A DNA stretch of 64,000 nt from Actinomyces graevenitzii C83 (GCF_000239695.1 NZ_JH470339.1:62001-126000), one strand, 5' to 3'; positions 9,318-18,425 are shown, numbered from the stretch's first letter. The notes: generated by a model from the letters alone, not told the origin. A program made the numbers and translations.

Positions 9318-9391
9318 GCCGTCGTCGTTAAAAAAAGCTGGCGTGTGGCCGAGACCTTAACGAGAATGCGCAAAGTTGATTGTTTATGTGC

Positions 9392-9420
9392 TTTTATGAG
9401 CAGAACTGATCGGTTAGAAT
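9392..9420 (+). promoter_or_regulatory. Possible promoter of the phosphohexomutase gene
   Basis: TAGAAT at 9415-9420 is a good -10 box, 37 bases upstream of ATG 9457. The -35 position (TTTTAT at 9392-9397, 17-base spacing) is poor. Confidence 0.35.
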
Positions 9421-9456
9421 TGAGCTAAGGCAATCGGACCAACCGAGGAAGTGTCA

Positions 9457-10914
9457 ATGATGACCGAGGAGCTAAAAACCTACACCGCACAAGAGCCACA
9501 GATTCATTTTGGTACCGGTGGCTGGCGCGCAATTATTTCTGAAGGCTTCACCCAGCTAAATGTGCAGCGCGTAGCCCAAGCCTTAGCGGCGCGCATCATT
9601 TCCCAAGGGGTAGCTGACAAGCCTGTAGTAATCGGCTACGATCAGCGTTTCTTGTCGCCAGAATTTGCCTGGTGGAGCGCCCAAGTACTGGCCGCAAACG
9701 GCATTCACGTACACCTAATCGACCGCCCCGCCCCCACCCCCATGATTATGTGGACGGTAAAAGACCTAGGCTGCGCCTACGGCATGGCCATCACCGCCTC
9801 CCACAACCCCGCAATCTACAACGGCATTAAGGTTTTCACCGCCGGCGGGCGGGACGCAGAAGTAGAAATCACCACGCCCCTGCAAGACGCGGCCAACGCC
9901 TTGGGCGCGGGCGACATCAAACTCATTGAGCTTAGCCAGGCTCAAGCTGCCGGGTTGATCAGCACCCAAACCTCAATGAACTGGTATATCGACTCGATCC
10001 TTGACTCGGTGGATGTGAAGGCTATTCGCCACGCCCACCTCAAGATCGTGCTAGACCCGATGTTCGGGGTTTCACGCACCTGCCTGCAAACCATTTTGAT
10101 GACCGCGCGCTGCGATGTGGAGACCATTCACGAGCGCCGCGACACCCTTTTTGGCGGGCGCCTGCCCTCGCCGTCGTCGAAGACCCTGCACGCCCTAGCT
10201 AATGAGGTGCTTGAGCGTGGCGCGGCTATGGGTATTGCTACCGACGGCGACGCCGACCGCCTGGGGGTTATCGACAACACCGGTAAGTTCTTGCACCCCA
10301 ACGAAATCCTGGTGCTGCTCTATGAGTACCTACTGGAAGAAAAGGGCTGGCATGGCCCGGTAGTGCGCAACCTGGCCACCACCCACCTGCTAGATAGGGT
10401 GGCGCGTGCTCACGGCGAGCAGTGCTATGAGGTGCCCGTAGGCTTTAAGTGGGTTAGCTCCAAGATGGCTGAGCATGACGCCATTATTGGCGGTGAGTCC
10501 TCCGGTGGTTTAACCGTTAAGGGGCATATTGCCGGTAAAGATGGCGTATATGCGGGCACATTACTAGTCGAAATGGTGGCTAAGAAAGGCAAGCATTTAA
10601 GCGAAATCTATGCCGATATTGTGGCTAAATACGGCCAGCTGGAAATGATTGAAACCGATTACGGCTTCACTATGGAGCGCAAAGCCCAGCTACTAGAGCA
10701 GATCTATGAGCGTCACGATCTGCCAGAGTTTGCGCAGGTGGTAGACCATGTCTCCTACCTGGACGGTTGCAAAGTTTATTTCGCGGATGACTCTTGGGTG
10801 GTAATTCGTTTCTCTGGCACTGAGCCTTTACTGCGCGTCTTTGCGGAAGCTCCCACTTACGAGCAAGCACAGGGCATTATTGATCAAGTAGTGGCTTACT
10901 ATCAGCTGGCCTAA
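9457..10914 (+). CDS. Alpha-D-phosphohexomutase (phosphoglucomutase/phosphomannomutase family)
   Basis: Interconverts hexose 1-phosphate and 6-phosphate through a phosphoserine enzyme. The 485-residue product has the four family loops in order: the catalytic serine loop TASHNP near 113-118, the metal loop TDGDADRLG near 262, the sugar loop GGESSGG near 345 and the phosphate loop FSGTEPLLRVF near 453. The N-terminal FGTGGWRAII resembles glucose-specific members, but substrate preference cannot be read from sequence alone. I choose ATG 9457, 7 bases after GAGGAA, over GTG 9451 and ATG 9460. It is distinct from glmM in this window, and no neighbour shares a pathway. Confidence 0.88.
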   Translation: MMTEELKTYTAQEPQIHFGTGGWRAIISEGFTQLNVQRVAQALAARIISQGVADKPVVIGYDQRFLSPEFAWWSAQVLAANGIHVHLIDRPAPTPMIMWTVKDLGCAYGMAITASHNPAIYNGIKVFTAGGRDAEVEITTPLQDAANALGAGDIKLIELSQAQAAGLISTQTSMNWYIDSILDSVDVKAIRHAHLKIVLDPMFGVSRTCLQTILMTARCDVETIHERRDTLFGGRLPSPSSKTLHALANEVLERGAAMGIATDGDADRLGVIDNTGKFLHPNEILVLLYEYLLEEKGWHGPVVRNLATTHLLDRVARAHGEQCYEVPVGFKWVSSKMAEHDAIIGGESSGGLTVKGHIAGKDGVYAGTLLVEMVAKKGKHLSEIYADIVAKYGQLEMIETDYGFTMERKAQLLEQIYERHDLPEFAQVVDHVSYLDGCKVYFADDSWVVIRFSGTEPLLRVFAEAPTYEQAQGIIDQVVAYYQLA

Positions 10915-11311
10915 ACGGGCTGGCTGGGTTGCGTTGCGCCTGGCGTCTTAGGGGCCTGGTGCGTTAGCGGCCTGATGAGTAGCGCTGGCTCGAAGGGGCC
11001 GGCTGAGATTACCTGCGCTATCGGGGTGGCTTGAACCGCCGGGCTGCCCCGAGAAACAGGTACAGACCTGGTCTAAGTGGCAAGGCCTTGAGGGAGGCTA
11101 AGCGCTTAGAAGGTACCTGGACTGATCCCCCAGGTATAAGAGTTTGAATGTATCTGGTTGCATTCAAACTCGAAAAAGTAGCGGTGCTTAGCGTAATCGC
11201 TGGGTTTGTTAAGCACCTCTACTTTTCGTGTGCGAATTTAGCTAAAAATTAAGCTCACAGAGACTATTATGTAACACACATGTACAGTTACATGATCGTT
11301 TAGGAGGTCTC
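10915..11311. other. Intergenic region with consecutive hairpins
   Basis: This 397-base gap shows no credible gene. Three inverted repeats follow one another: TACCTGG/CCAGGTA (11114-11136), a perfect 11-bp stem GAGTTTGAATG/CATTCAAACTC (11140-11171), and an imperfect stem of about 19 bp (11171-11190 with 11210-11228). They probably end transcription of the mutase gene or form a structured leader of the next gene. Confidence 0.6.
11265..11291 (+). promoter_or_regulatory. Possible -10 box and operator-like dyad before G1
   Basis: TATTAT at 11265-11270 could be a -10 box. It is followed by a partial dyad GTAAC...ACATGT...GTTAC at 11271-11291. TTAGGAGGT just before ATG 11312 is a strong ribosome binding site. 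Confidence 0.3.
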
Positions 11312-14302
11312 ATGAGCGAGTCCGAACCAAATCCCCAGGCTGTCCCTGAGCCATCTCCTGCATCGTCAGCTGCAGATGGATCAGTGTCTGCAGCCTCGGC
11401 GCCTTCAACAGATACTAGTGCCTCTAAGGCTGAGTCAACTCCAGCTGAGGGTGCAACCGAGTCGGCAGAAGCTGCGGCGACGTCGTCGGAACCTGCAGCG
11501 GCGGCAGAAGCGGCTGCACCGCAAGCTACGACGTCGGCCCCGCCGGCCCCTGCAGCTGCGGGTGCCCAGGGTGGCGCTGTGCCGCCTGCTCCGGGCCAGT
11601 TTGCCCCAGCCCCGCCGGCTCCCGGTATGCCAGCTGGCATGTCAGCCCCGGCGGTTGCTTCCGCGCCTGGTGTGCCCGCAATGGCTCCGGGCGTGATGGC
11701 TGCGCAACCGGGTATGGCTGCGCAAGCAGGTATGGCCCCGCAGGGCGCCCCCAGGCCGGTAAACCCGCGCACTGCTGCGCGTAACGCCTACATCACCCAG
11801 TGCTTCCGCGTGCCCGGAATTATTACCTGGGTAGCAGGCCTAGTGATTACGCTGGTCGTTGCCTTTATTGTTGGTGCAATCGCTAACTCTGTGATCACAG
11901 ACCTAGCCGGTGATTTTATGAGCAGCGATGACGCGCCTAACCTGCTGGGTCCGCTTGCCGGTATGGCTCTGGGCGGCAAGGCAGATCTAACTGCCAGCTA
12001 CTCCAGTATGCGCGCTGGGGGAGCGGCCCTGCGCATCCTGCCCTCCATCGGTCACCTGGTGATTTTCATTGCGATTGCCCTGCTGGCTAAGTTCCGCCGC
12101 GCCGGTGAGATTATCCCGGTAGATATCGCGGCAGTAGCTGCCCGTGCCGGAATTGAGGCATTTGGGGTGGCCGTGGTGTCCATGGTTGTCTTCCTGATTG
12201 CTGCTGTGGATACCAAAGATGTACACATTGCGGCTGATCCCTTTGCGGTTTTCTTCAACACCCTGGTGTTGGTGTTCCTGGCACTGGTGGTAGGGCGTTT
12301 TGCGACCTATAAGCACCTGCTGGTAACTGGTCGTAGCTCTATTGCTTATCAGGGTATCTTTGACGCAGTAGTCATTTTCGTTGTAAGTATTGCGGTTTGC
12401 TTCCTGTTCGGAGCCATTGTTCTGATGCTTAAGGATGCCAAGCCGGCGCTTGCTCTGGCCATGCCCTTAAACCTGGGGGTTATTGGTGCAGGTGTGGCCG
12501 CACTTGGCTACATCGGTATCACCTTGCGTGGTTTGGGTGAATGGAGCGGTTCCTCGCGCGGCCTGGGTGACATGTCTGCGTTCGACGGCGGCGCTATCAG
12601 CCTGATGCTGGCGGCCTTGGTAGTTATGTTTATCCTGGCCACCGTGGCTGTGGCCGTGCTGCGTCGCCCCAACTACGGGCCGGTTCGTTGGCTTTACATC
12701 GCTTATGCTGCGCCGACCGCGCTGGTGCTGTGGGGTTACAGCATTTACGCTTACGCACGTTTCTCGCTGAACATGGATGCGTTGGGCTATGGCGGTAAGG
12801 GTGACGTCGGCCTGGCCCCGGTAAACATCGTTAACCTGGTGATCTACACGGCGCTGGTTTCCCTGGCTGCTGAGTTTGCCCCGCGTTACCTGCGCAACCT
12901 GCGTTTCCGCCCGGTGCTGGTGCCGGCTGCTGGTGCGGCGGCTATGGCTGCAGGGACGACGCCGACCGTGGCTGTGCCCGGTGCGGTGCCGGCTGTGCCT
13001 GGCGCAGTGCCGGTGGCTGGTTCGGCTCCCGTGGTTACTGGCTCGATGCCTGCGGTTGCGCCTAGCGCCGCTACTGGTTCAGTGCCGGTAACTAACCCGG
13101 CTGCGGTGGCTATGCCCACCGCCAATGTGGCCTCTGACCAGCAGCTGCCGCTGACTGGAAGTGCTGGTGTGGCCTCTGGTGCCACCGCCTACAGCGCCCC
13201 TGGGGTGGCTAGTGCGCCGGCGTCGGGCCAAATGAACCCCTACACAACCACTTACCCGCGCGCACCGCGTAAACCGCTGAGCAAGAAGGCCAAGGTCTCT
13301 CTGGCGGCGGTGCTGGCAGTAGTGCTGGTGGTAATCATTGGCGTAGTTGGAGTGAACGTGATTAACTCCGGCCGCACCGCTGAAGAAACCGTGCGTAACT
13401 ATGCCCAGCTGATTGCTGACGGTAAGTACGATGAAGCCAATAAGGTAGTGGACCCGGGAGTGGCAACTAACATGCGGATGCTGCTGACCGATAAGGCTCA
13501 CGACGGCGTCAAGAATGCAGTCAAGGTGGAGTCGGTGACTCAGAAGGACACCGGCGAGAAATCTAAGCTTTCTTACGTTGAGGTTGTTTTACGCATTAAC
13601 GGTGAACGCAGCTCCTACTATGTGAGTGTAAAGCAGGGCGATAATGAGTACGGGGTGTTGAAAACCTGGAAGATCATGAGTCCGCTGCTGACTAGCGCGA
13701 TTAACTTCCCTGCTAGGGGTGAGGTGAAGGGCTACAAGGTTGGTTCAGTTGATCTGACTGTACCGGCGCCTCAGGACGGTGCTGCGCCAATGTTCTTCCC
13801 AATGTATCCGGGTGTTTATAACGTTGAGGTTCAGGGTAGTAACCCTGGATACGTCAAGACCTCTTTGAATAAGAAGCAGATTGTGGTGGCTACCGATGGT
13901 AGGAGCGGCGACGGTAAGTATCTGTCGGAGTCTCAGTCAGGGCTTGAGGTTAAGGTGGAGCCTACCGATAAGCTCAAGAGCTGGGCTTTGGATCAGGTGC
14001 GCGACAAGGTTAAGTCTTGTGCTTCTACCTCAGGTACCAATATGGATAGTGACTGCCCCTTTGAGGTGCGCAGCAGGGATCTTGATGTGTTGGAGGTAAA
14101 GTCGCTGCCCACCAGCCTCGATACCTTCGAATACTCTGACTACGACCACAGGATTCGGGTGCAGGGTACCGGTACTATCACGTATAAGTACAAGGATTCC
14201 AGCTACGTTAAGTGGGATCGTCAAGACGTGGACTACGAGGTTACCGGTTACATCTCCTTTGATGAAAAGGGACAGCCACAAATTAAGTGGGGCTACTACT
14301 AA
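11312..14302 (+). CDS. G1: polytopic membrane protein fused to the extracellular module of the tandem G family
   Basis: 996 residues in four parts. (1) A Pro/Ala/Ser/Glu-rich cytoplasmic region to about 155. (2) Eight or nine hydrophobic segments between about 165 and 535, an integral membrane domain I do not recognise. (3) A Pro/Val/Ala-rich linker to about 655. (4) A single membrane segment (KVSLAAVLAVVLVVII, about 663-685) and a C-terminal exported region. The exported part begins ETVRNYAQLIADGKYDEA, an NTF2-like or DUF4878-like start by inference. It then has YPGVYNVE and a Cys pair (KSCAS, then DCPFEV). Part 4 aligns from end to end with G2-G5 just downstream. It has a strong ribosome binding site. 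Function unknown. Confidence 0.8.
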   Translation: MSESEPNPQAVPEPSPASSAADGSVSAASAPSTDTSASKAESTPAEGATESAEAAATSSEPAAAAEAAAPQATTSAPPAPAAAGAQGGAVPPAPGQFAPAPPAPGMPAGMSAPAVASAPGVPAMAPGVMAAQPGMAAQAGMAPQGAPRPVNPRTAARNAYITQCFRVPGIITWVAGLVITLVVAFIVGAIANSVITDLAGDFMSSDDAPNLLGPLAGMALGGKADLTASYSSMRAGGAALRILPSIGHLVIFIAIALLAKFRRAGEIIPVDIAAVAARAGIEAFGVAVVSMVVFLIAAVDTKDVHIAADPFAVFFNTLVLVFLALVVGRFATYKHLLVTGRSSIAYQGIFDAVVIFVVSIAVCFLFGAIVLMLKDAKPALALAMPLNLGVIGAGVAALGYIGITLRGLGEWSGSSRGLGDMSAFDGGAISLMLAALVVMFILATVAVAVLRRPNYGPVRWLYIAYAAPTALVLWGYSIYAYARFSLNMDALGYGGKGDVGLAPVNIVNLVIYTALVSLAAEFAPRYLRNLRFRPVLVPAAGAAAMAAGTTPTVAVPGAVPAVPGAVPVAGSAPVVTGSMPAVAPSAATGSVPVTNPAAVAMPTANVASDQQLPLTGSAGVASGATAYSAPGVASAPASGQMNPYTTTYPRAPRKPLSKKAKVSLAAVLAVVLVVIIGVVGVNVINSGRTAEETVRNYAQLIADGKYDEANKVVDPGVATNMRMLLTDKAHDGVKNAVKVESVTQKDTGEKSKLSYVEVVLRINGERSSYYVSVKQGDNEYGVLKTWKIMSPLLTSAINFPARGEVKGYKVGSVDLTVPAPQDGAAPMFFPMYPGVYNVEVQGSNPGYVKTSLNKKQIVVATDGRSGDGKYLSESQSGLEVKVEPTDKLKSWALDQVRDKVKSCASTSGTNMDSDCPFEVRSRDLDVLEVKSLPTSLDTFEYSDYDHRIRVQGTGTITYKYKDSSYVKWDRQDVDYEVTGYISFDEKGQPQIKWGYY

Positions 14303-14497
14303 ACCTCAGTGAACGCTGGTAAACCAAGTTGGTGAGCCGAATCGGTAAACCGGTTAGTGGTCTAGCCGGTTAACCAAACCGGAGACTGACGAGCTAGTTG
14401 GTGACCTGACGTTAACCCAGTTGGTTAACCGAACTGAGCGTTTAAACGTGAACCTAGTTCATGTTTTAGTAGTAAGGCTTAGTTAACCATACTGAAC
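14303..14497. repeat. Short self-complementary repeats between G1 and G2
   Basis: About 190 bases are dominated by variants of GGTTAACC, AACCGG and CCGGTT, for example CCGGTTAACCAAACCGG near 14370-14386. No gene is visible. The DNA could fold extensively and precedes the G1 terminator. Confidence 0.55.
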
Positions 14498-14538
14498 GAT
14501 GGCTGTGGGATGCTGTAAAACAGCATCCCACAGCCATC
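14498..14538 (+). terminator. Very strong hairpin terminator between G1 and G2
   Basis: A perfect 19-bp stem (14498-14516 with 14520-14538) closes a 3-base loop AAA and is followed by TTTAACCTT. It isolates the G2 promoter box 29 bases downstream. Confidence 0.9.
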
Positions 14539-14566
14539 TTTAACCTTATTTACGGCTCAAATGAAG

Positions 14567-14584
14567 GTGTGGTCAGCTATACTC
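14567..14584 (+). promoter_or_regulatory. Promoter box of G2
   Basis: GTGTGGTCAGCTATACTC occurs identically before G3 (15900-15917). It contains a -10-like TATACT at 14578-14583. The distance from the box to the ATG is 38 bases in both genes. This supports a promoter and the chosen starts. No clear -35 consensus is seen. Confidence 0.6.
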
Positions 14585-14622
14585 AAGTTCGTACTACTCC
14601 AGCAATCTGGGCGTTTTTGATT

Positions 14623-15798
14623 ATGAAAGCTGAAAATCGTCTCGTTAGGGAGACTAGGCGCTCATCTGCGCCTTCATCCAGGAGGCCAGGGCGCTCAACT
14701 ATGCCTCCATATAGGGGGTCTAGTAGGAGGTCTAGGCGAGGTAGGGTGCGCGTATCTGCGCGTAAACGGTCTAAGCGCAGGGCCACAGTTTTACTATTGA
14801 CAGCGTTAGTTGTAATGCTAGTACTAGCTGTAGGTGCCGTTTCAATAAAAGTAATTAACTCTGAAAGTACTCCTGAAGCTACCGTGCGCGACTATGTACA
14901 GTTGATCGCTGACGGTAAATACGACGAAGCTAATAAGGTAGTGGACCCAGGGGTTACCGGTACCCAGAGTGAGCTGCTAACAAGTAAGGCTTATAGTAAG
15001 GTCAAAGGGGCAGTAAAATTTGACTCTATAAGTGGGTTGCAGTACGACAAAGACGATGATTCTGCAACTGTTAACGTGGATCTACTAGTAAGCGGTCATC
15101 CTATGGAAGCTGAGCTGAAGGTAGAGTCATATATAAATAATTTTGGTTTACGTAAGTGGAAGATCCTTACTCCACTATTAGTTCAGGTGCAAATTTATAG
15201 GCACGCATATTTGAGCTCCTACAAAATTGGCTCAGCCATTGTGAATATGAAATCACAAGATCATTATGGCTCGGTAAGTTACATGATGTATCCAGGAGTT
15301 TATAACATTGAGCCGACAAGTATAAACTCCCAATATGTTAAAGTTGCGCCTAAACACAATAAGTTTGTGGCCGTAGTCAAGTCTCGTACTAGTACCGCTG
15401 CTCTTGGGGCGCCGACTTACGTTAACTTGAATTTTGATAGTTATGCTGCTGTAGAGCCTACAGAGGCTGCAAGGGCTTGGGCGTTGCAGCAGATTCAAGA
15501 CAAAGTTAAGGACTGTGGCTCTTTTGCAGGTGCCAAGCGAGATCACTCTTGTCCGCTTGAGGTGCGAGGTAATGATGTTGCCTCGGTGCAAGTAAAAACC
15601 TTGCCCGACCAGCTGAAGTCCATTGAATATGTTGAGAAAAATGGTCTGATTGAGGCTAAAGGTGACGCTGTAATTACAGTGAGGTATGGCTACTCTGGGC
15701 CTTCGGCTGGTGAGGTTAACGATATGGAGTACACTGCGACCGCTTCCATATCTTTCGATGAGCAAAGACAACCGAAAATCAGTTGGACTGGTTGGTAA
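14623..15798 (+). CDS. G2: membrane-anchored extracellular protein of the tandem G family
   Basis: 391 residues from ATG 14623. The start is chosen because G3 has the same upstream box at the same distance and the same TTTTGATTATG start context. A very basic Ser/Arg-rich cytoplasmic N-terminus (to about 65) is followed by one membrane segment (LLLTALVVMLVLAVGAVSI). The exported region then has ATVRDYVQLIADGKYDEA, MMYPGVYNIEP, the Cys pair KDCGS/SCPLEV, and the end SFDEQRQPKISW. All of these are shared with G1. No Shine-Dalgarno sequence is obvious. The DNA is clearly AT-richer than flanking genes. Function unknown. Confidence 0.82.
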   Translation: MKAENRLVRETRRSSAPSSRRPGRSTMPPYRGSSRRSRRGRVRVSARKRSKRRATVLLLTALVVMLVLAVGAVSIKVINSESTPEATVRDYVQLIADGKYDEANKVVDPGVTGTQSELLTSKAYSKVKGAVKFDSISGLQYDKDDDSATVNVDLLVSGHPMEAELKVESYINNFGLRKWKILTPLLVQVQIYRHAYLSSYKIGSAIVNMKSQDHYGSVSYMMYPGVYNIEPTSINSQYVKVAPKHNKFVAVVKSRTSTAALGAPTYVNLNFDSYAAVEPTEAARAWALQQIQDKVKDCGSFAGAKRDHSCPLEVRGNDVASVQVKTLPDQLKSIEYVEKNGLIEAKGDAVITVRYGYSGPSAGEVNDMEYTATASISFDEQRQPKISWTGW

Positions 15799-15813
15799 AT
15801 CGCTAAGCTAGGG

Positions 15814-15850
15814 CCTTCCGGCAGTCATGTGGACTGTCGGAAGGGTTGTC
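15814..15850 (+). terminator. Terminator after G2
   Basis: Arms CCTTCCGGCAGTC (15814-15826) and GACTGTCGGAAGG (15832-15844) pair over 13 bp with one G-U around a 5-base loop. GTTGTCTT follows. Confidence 0.85.
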
Positions 15851-15899
15851 TTGGACTCTAGAAGTTTTATCTCTGGCCTTATTGGCGCCCCAAATAGGG

Positions 15900-15917
15900 G
15901 TGTGGTCAGCTATACTC
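15900..15917 (+). promoter_or_regulatory. Promoter box of G3-G4
   Basis: This is the second exact copy of GTGTGGTCAGCTATACTC, with TATACT at 15911-15916. It is placed after the G2 terminator and 38 bases before ATG 15956. Confidence 0.6.
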
Positions 15918-15955
15918 GAATGCATCATTGGTCTAACAAACTGGATGTTTTGATT

Positions 15956-17125
15956 ATGGCTACAGAGAGCGGTCGACATGCTGAAGGCTTCAAGATTTCG
16001 CCTGAAGGTCTTAGGCGAGAAGGGGTTCCAAAAGGAGCTCCCGCAAGGCCTGCGGCTGCTTCACGTAGGCCGTTAACCAAAAAGGCAAAACTCTACCTGG
16101 CAGTGACGCTAGCAGTGGTGCTGGCGCTGATTGTAGGTGTGGTTTCGGTAAGAGTGACTAACTCTGGGCACACTCCCGAGGCTGCCGTGCGTGAGTATGT
16201 GCAGCTAATTTCTGACGGAAAATACGATGAGGCCAGCAAGCTAGTAGATCCCAGCAGTTCCAGCTCTGACTGTAAAATGCTATCTAGCAAAACTTTTAGC
16301 GGAGTTAAAGGTGCAGTCAAATTTGATTCCATAAATAATTTCAAATATGACGAAGATTCCGATACTGCAACTGTTATTGTAGTTGTATTGGTAAATGGGC
16401 GACCCATAGAATCTGGATTACAGTTATCCAAAACTAGTCGAGGAGCAAATAACTGGAAGGTCGTCAGTCCGCTGTTAGTTAATGTGGAATTTCAAGGTCA
16501 CCCATATTTATATTCCTATAAAATTGGTTCAGTTGTTCTGGATGTGGGATATAGAGAAGATGTAGGTTACGGCTCGTCTATATCTTGCGTGATGTATCCA
16601 GGAGTTTATAACATTGAGGGGCAGAGCGTAAATTCCGAGTATGTTGAGATCAACTCAGTGGGTAAACAGTTTGTTGCTGTTGGTATGCAACATGGCGATA
16701 GCTACTCTGAAAGTGATTTTTATGCCAGTTTTGAGTTCAATAAACATTTTACTGTTAAGCCTACAGAAAAACTAAAGACTTGGGCGTTACCGCAAATTCA
16801 GAGTAGAATTAAATCTTGCGCATCTATTTCTTATCCCAGGAAAGATAATTCTTGTCCTTTTGAGACGTGGTCTCCAGTTGTTCACTTTAAAGCTCTGGAA
16901 GTAAAGACATTACCCACCGCTCTATATTCCGTAGCTTATGTTAATGGTACTAGCCTGATCACAGCTAGAGCTGATGGTGTAATTAGGGTAACTACTGCCA
17001 AATCTAGTGGCACTTCAGGTCAAGAAATAAGTGAGACTAAAGATTTTTATTACAATGCAGTTGGTGTAGTCGATTTTGATAAAGAAAGACAGCCTGTACT
17101 TAAATGGAGTGTTTGGGATGTCTGA
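15956..17125 (+). CDS. G3: membrane-anchored extracellular protein of the tandem G family
   Basis: 389 residues from ATG 15956, nearly the same length as G2 and G4. It has a cytoplasmic tail of about 45 residues and one membrane segment (LAVTLAVVLALIVGVVSV). The exported part has AAVREYVQLISDGKYDEA, CVMYPGVYNIEG, the Cys pair KSCAS/SCPFET and VDFDKERQPVLKW. Two extra cysteines (SDCKML and SISCVM) are not in its relatives and could form a second disulfide. The DNA is AT-rich compared with the window. The stop overlaps the G4 start by 8 bases, so the two are probably co-translated. Function unknown. Confidence 0.82.
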   Translation: MATESGRHAEGFKISPEGLRREGVPKGAPARPAAASRRPLTKKAKLYLAVTLAVVLALIVGVVSVRVTNSGHTPEAAVREYVQLISDGKYDEASKLVDPSSSSSDCKMLSSKTFSGVKGAVKFDSINNFKYDEDSDTATVIVVVLVNGRPIESGLQLSKTSRGANNWKVVSPLLVNVEFQGHPYLYSYKIGSVVLDVGYREDVGYGSSISCVMYPGVYNIEGQSVNSEYVEINSVGKQFVAVGMQHGDSYSESDFYASFEFNKHFTVKPTEKLKTWALPQIQSRIKSCASISYPRKDNSCPFETWSPVVHFKALEVKTLPTALYSVAYVNGTSLITARADGVIRVTTAKSSGTSGQEISETKDFYYNAVGVVDFDKERQPVLKWSVWDV

Positions 17126-18290
17126 TATGAGTAATGAAAATAATCGTTACCCTAAATACGTTGAGGTTCCATCTAACCGGGTTAAGCCGGCAGGTTCCTC
17201 TGGGTGGTCTGTTGCAAAAACTGCTGATGTTTTTCGTAAACGACTGAATCTGAAGCTCTGTCTGGCAGTTGTGCTAGCAATGGTACTGGTGTTGATTGCA
17301 GGTGTGGTTTCGGTAAGAGTGATTAACTCTGACCGTACTCCTGAAGCTGCTGTGCGTGAGTATGTGCAGTTGATTGCTGACGGAAAATATGATGCAGCCA
17401 GCAAGCTGGTAGATCCTGGCGCTAATAGCTATCAGCGCAGACTGTTGAGCGATAAAGCTTATAGTGGCGTTAAAGGCGCGGTTAAAGTTAACTCTATAAC
17501 TGTGCAAGAGCGCAATTCGTCGACAGTAAATGTTCATGTAAGTTTGCAGGTCAAAGATAAGTCTGCGAACCAAACATTGCAAGTGAAGCTAGCTGAGAGT
17601 GACTGGTTGGTAAATAATTGGAAAATAGTCACCCCGCTAGTCACGCATTTGACAATTACTCCCGAGGACGAGTTCTTCAAGTCTTATAAAATAGGTTCGG
17701 TTGTTGTAGATTCCAGCCTGGAAGCTGATGGTAAATTTAACTATCTAGTATATCCTGGAGTTTATAATGTTGAGGTGCAAAGCGCTAATCCTGAGTATTT
17801 TGCTACTAGCCTACCAAGCAAGCAGGTAGTGGTGGCTGACAATAACGCTGAATCTTTTAACGAATCTACTACGCAGATTGATGCTAGTGTTGAACCTACG
17901 GAGAAACTTAAGGGTTGGGCTCTAAGTAAAGTTCAAGAAAAAGTTAAAAGCTGCGCCTCTGAGGCGGACAGACACGATTTGGTCTGTCCTGCTTACTTGC
18001 GATTAGGTGATCTTAATGAGATTGAGGTAGAAACGCTGCCAAGCAGCCTGGATTCTATCTCGCTTTATGAATATCATAACGAATATGAGCGTAATTATAC
18101 TTTTAGAACCATCTTTGTTGTTAAAGCCACTGGCATCTATATGTCAAAACCTGTCTATAAATCTTATTCTGAGAATGGTTCTTATGCTTATAGGGCTGAG
18201 AAAATGGAATATGTGCGAAGTGAGATAGTTGGTTATATTTACTTTGATGCCTCTGGGCAACCGGGAATTGGTTGGGGGATACTTCAGTAA
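17118..18290 (+). CDS. G4: membrane-anchored extracellular protein of the tandem G family
   Basis: 390 residues from ATG 17118 (MSDMSNENNRYPKYVEV). ATG 17127 is an alternative start. GGAG lies about 10 bases upstream inside the end of G3. The layout is as in G2 and G3: a membrane segment (LAVVLAMVLVLIAGVVSV), AAVREYVQLIADGKYDAA, YPGVYNVEVQSANPEYF, and the Cys pair KSCAS/VCPAYL. A longer, charged insertion precedes the terminal YFDASGQPGIGW. It shares long near-identical stretches with G3, which fits recent duplication. AT-rich. Function unknown. Confidence 0.82.
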   Translation: MSDMSNENNRYPKYVEVPSNRVKPAGSSGWSVAKTADVFRKRLNLKLCLAVVLAMVLVLIAGVVSVRVINSDRTPEAAVREYVQLIADGKYDAASKLVDPGANSYQRRLLSDKAYSGVKGAVKVNSITVQERNSSTVNVHVSLQVKDKSANQTLQVKLAESDWLVNNWKIVTPLVTHLTITPEDEFFKSYKIGSVVVDSSLEADGKFNYLVYPGVYNVEVQSANPEYFATSLPSKQVVVADNNAESFNESTTQIDASVEPTEKLKGWALSKVQEKVKSCASEADRHDLVCPAYLRLGDLNEIEVETLPSSLDSISLYEYHNEYERNYTFRTIFVVKATGIYMSKPVYKSYSENGSYAYRAEKMEYVRSEIVGYIYFDASGQPGIGWGILQ

Positions 18291-18397
18291 CAATCAATAA
18301 ATCCGATTGCTTGGCCGCGCTCGGGCAGAGGCTAGCGCGTCCAGATGCCTGCCCTGGTCACAGCGTGGACAAGCCTGAACGGATCTGGATAGCTCAG

Positions 18398-18425
18398 TTA
18401 ACCTAGAGGTCAATCAGATATACTC
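18398..18425 (+). promoter_or_regulatory. Promoter-like box of G5
   Basis: GGTCA, AGATATACTC at 18409-18425 resembles the G2 and G3 boxes, with TATACT at 18419-18424, 42 bases before ATG 18467. TTAACC at 18398-18403 is a weak -35 with short spacing. Confidence 0.45.

Noticed and set aside
9116..9428. Small open frames on both strands across the G-rich repeat
   Set aside because: They only translate the 30-bp repeat, have no ribosome binding site or recognisable motif, and overlap each other in several frames.
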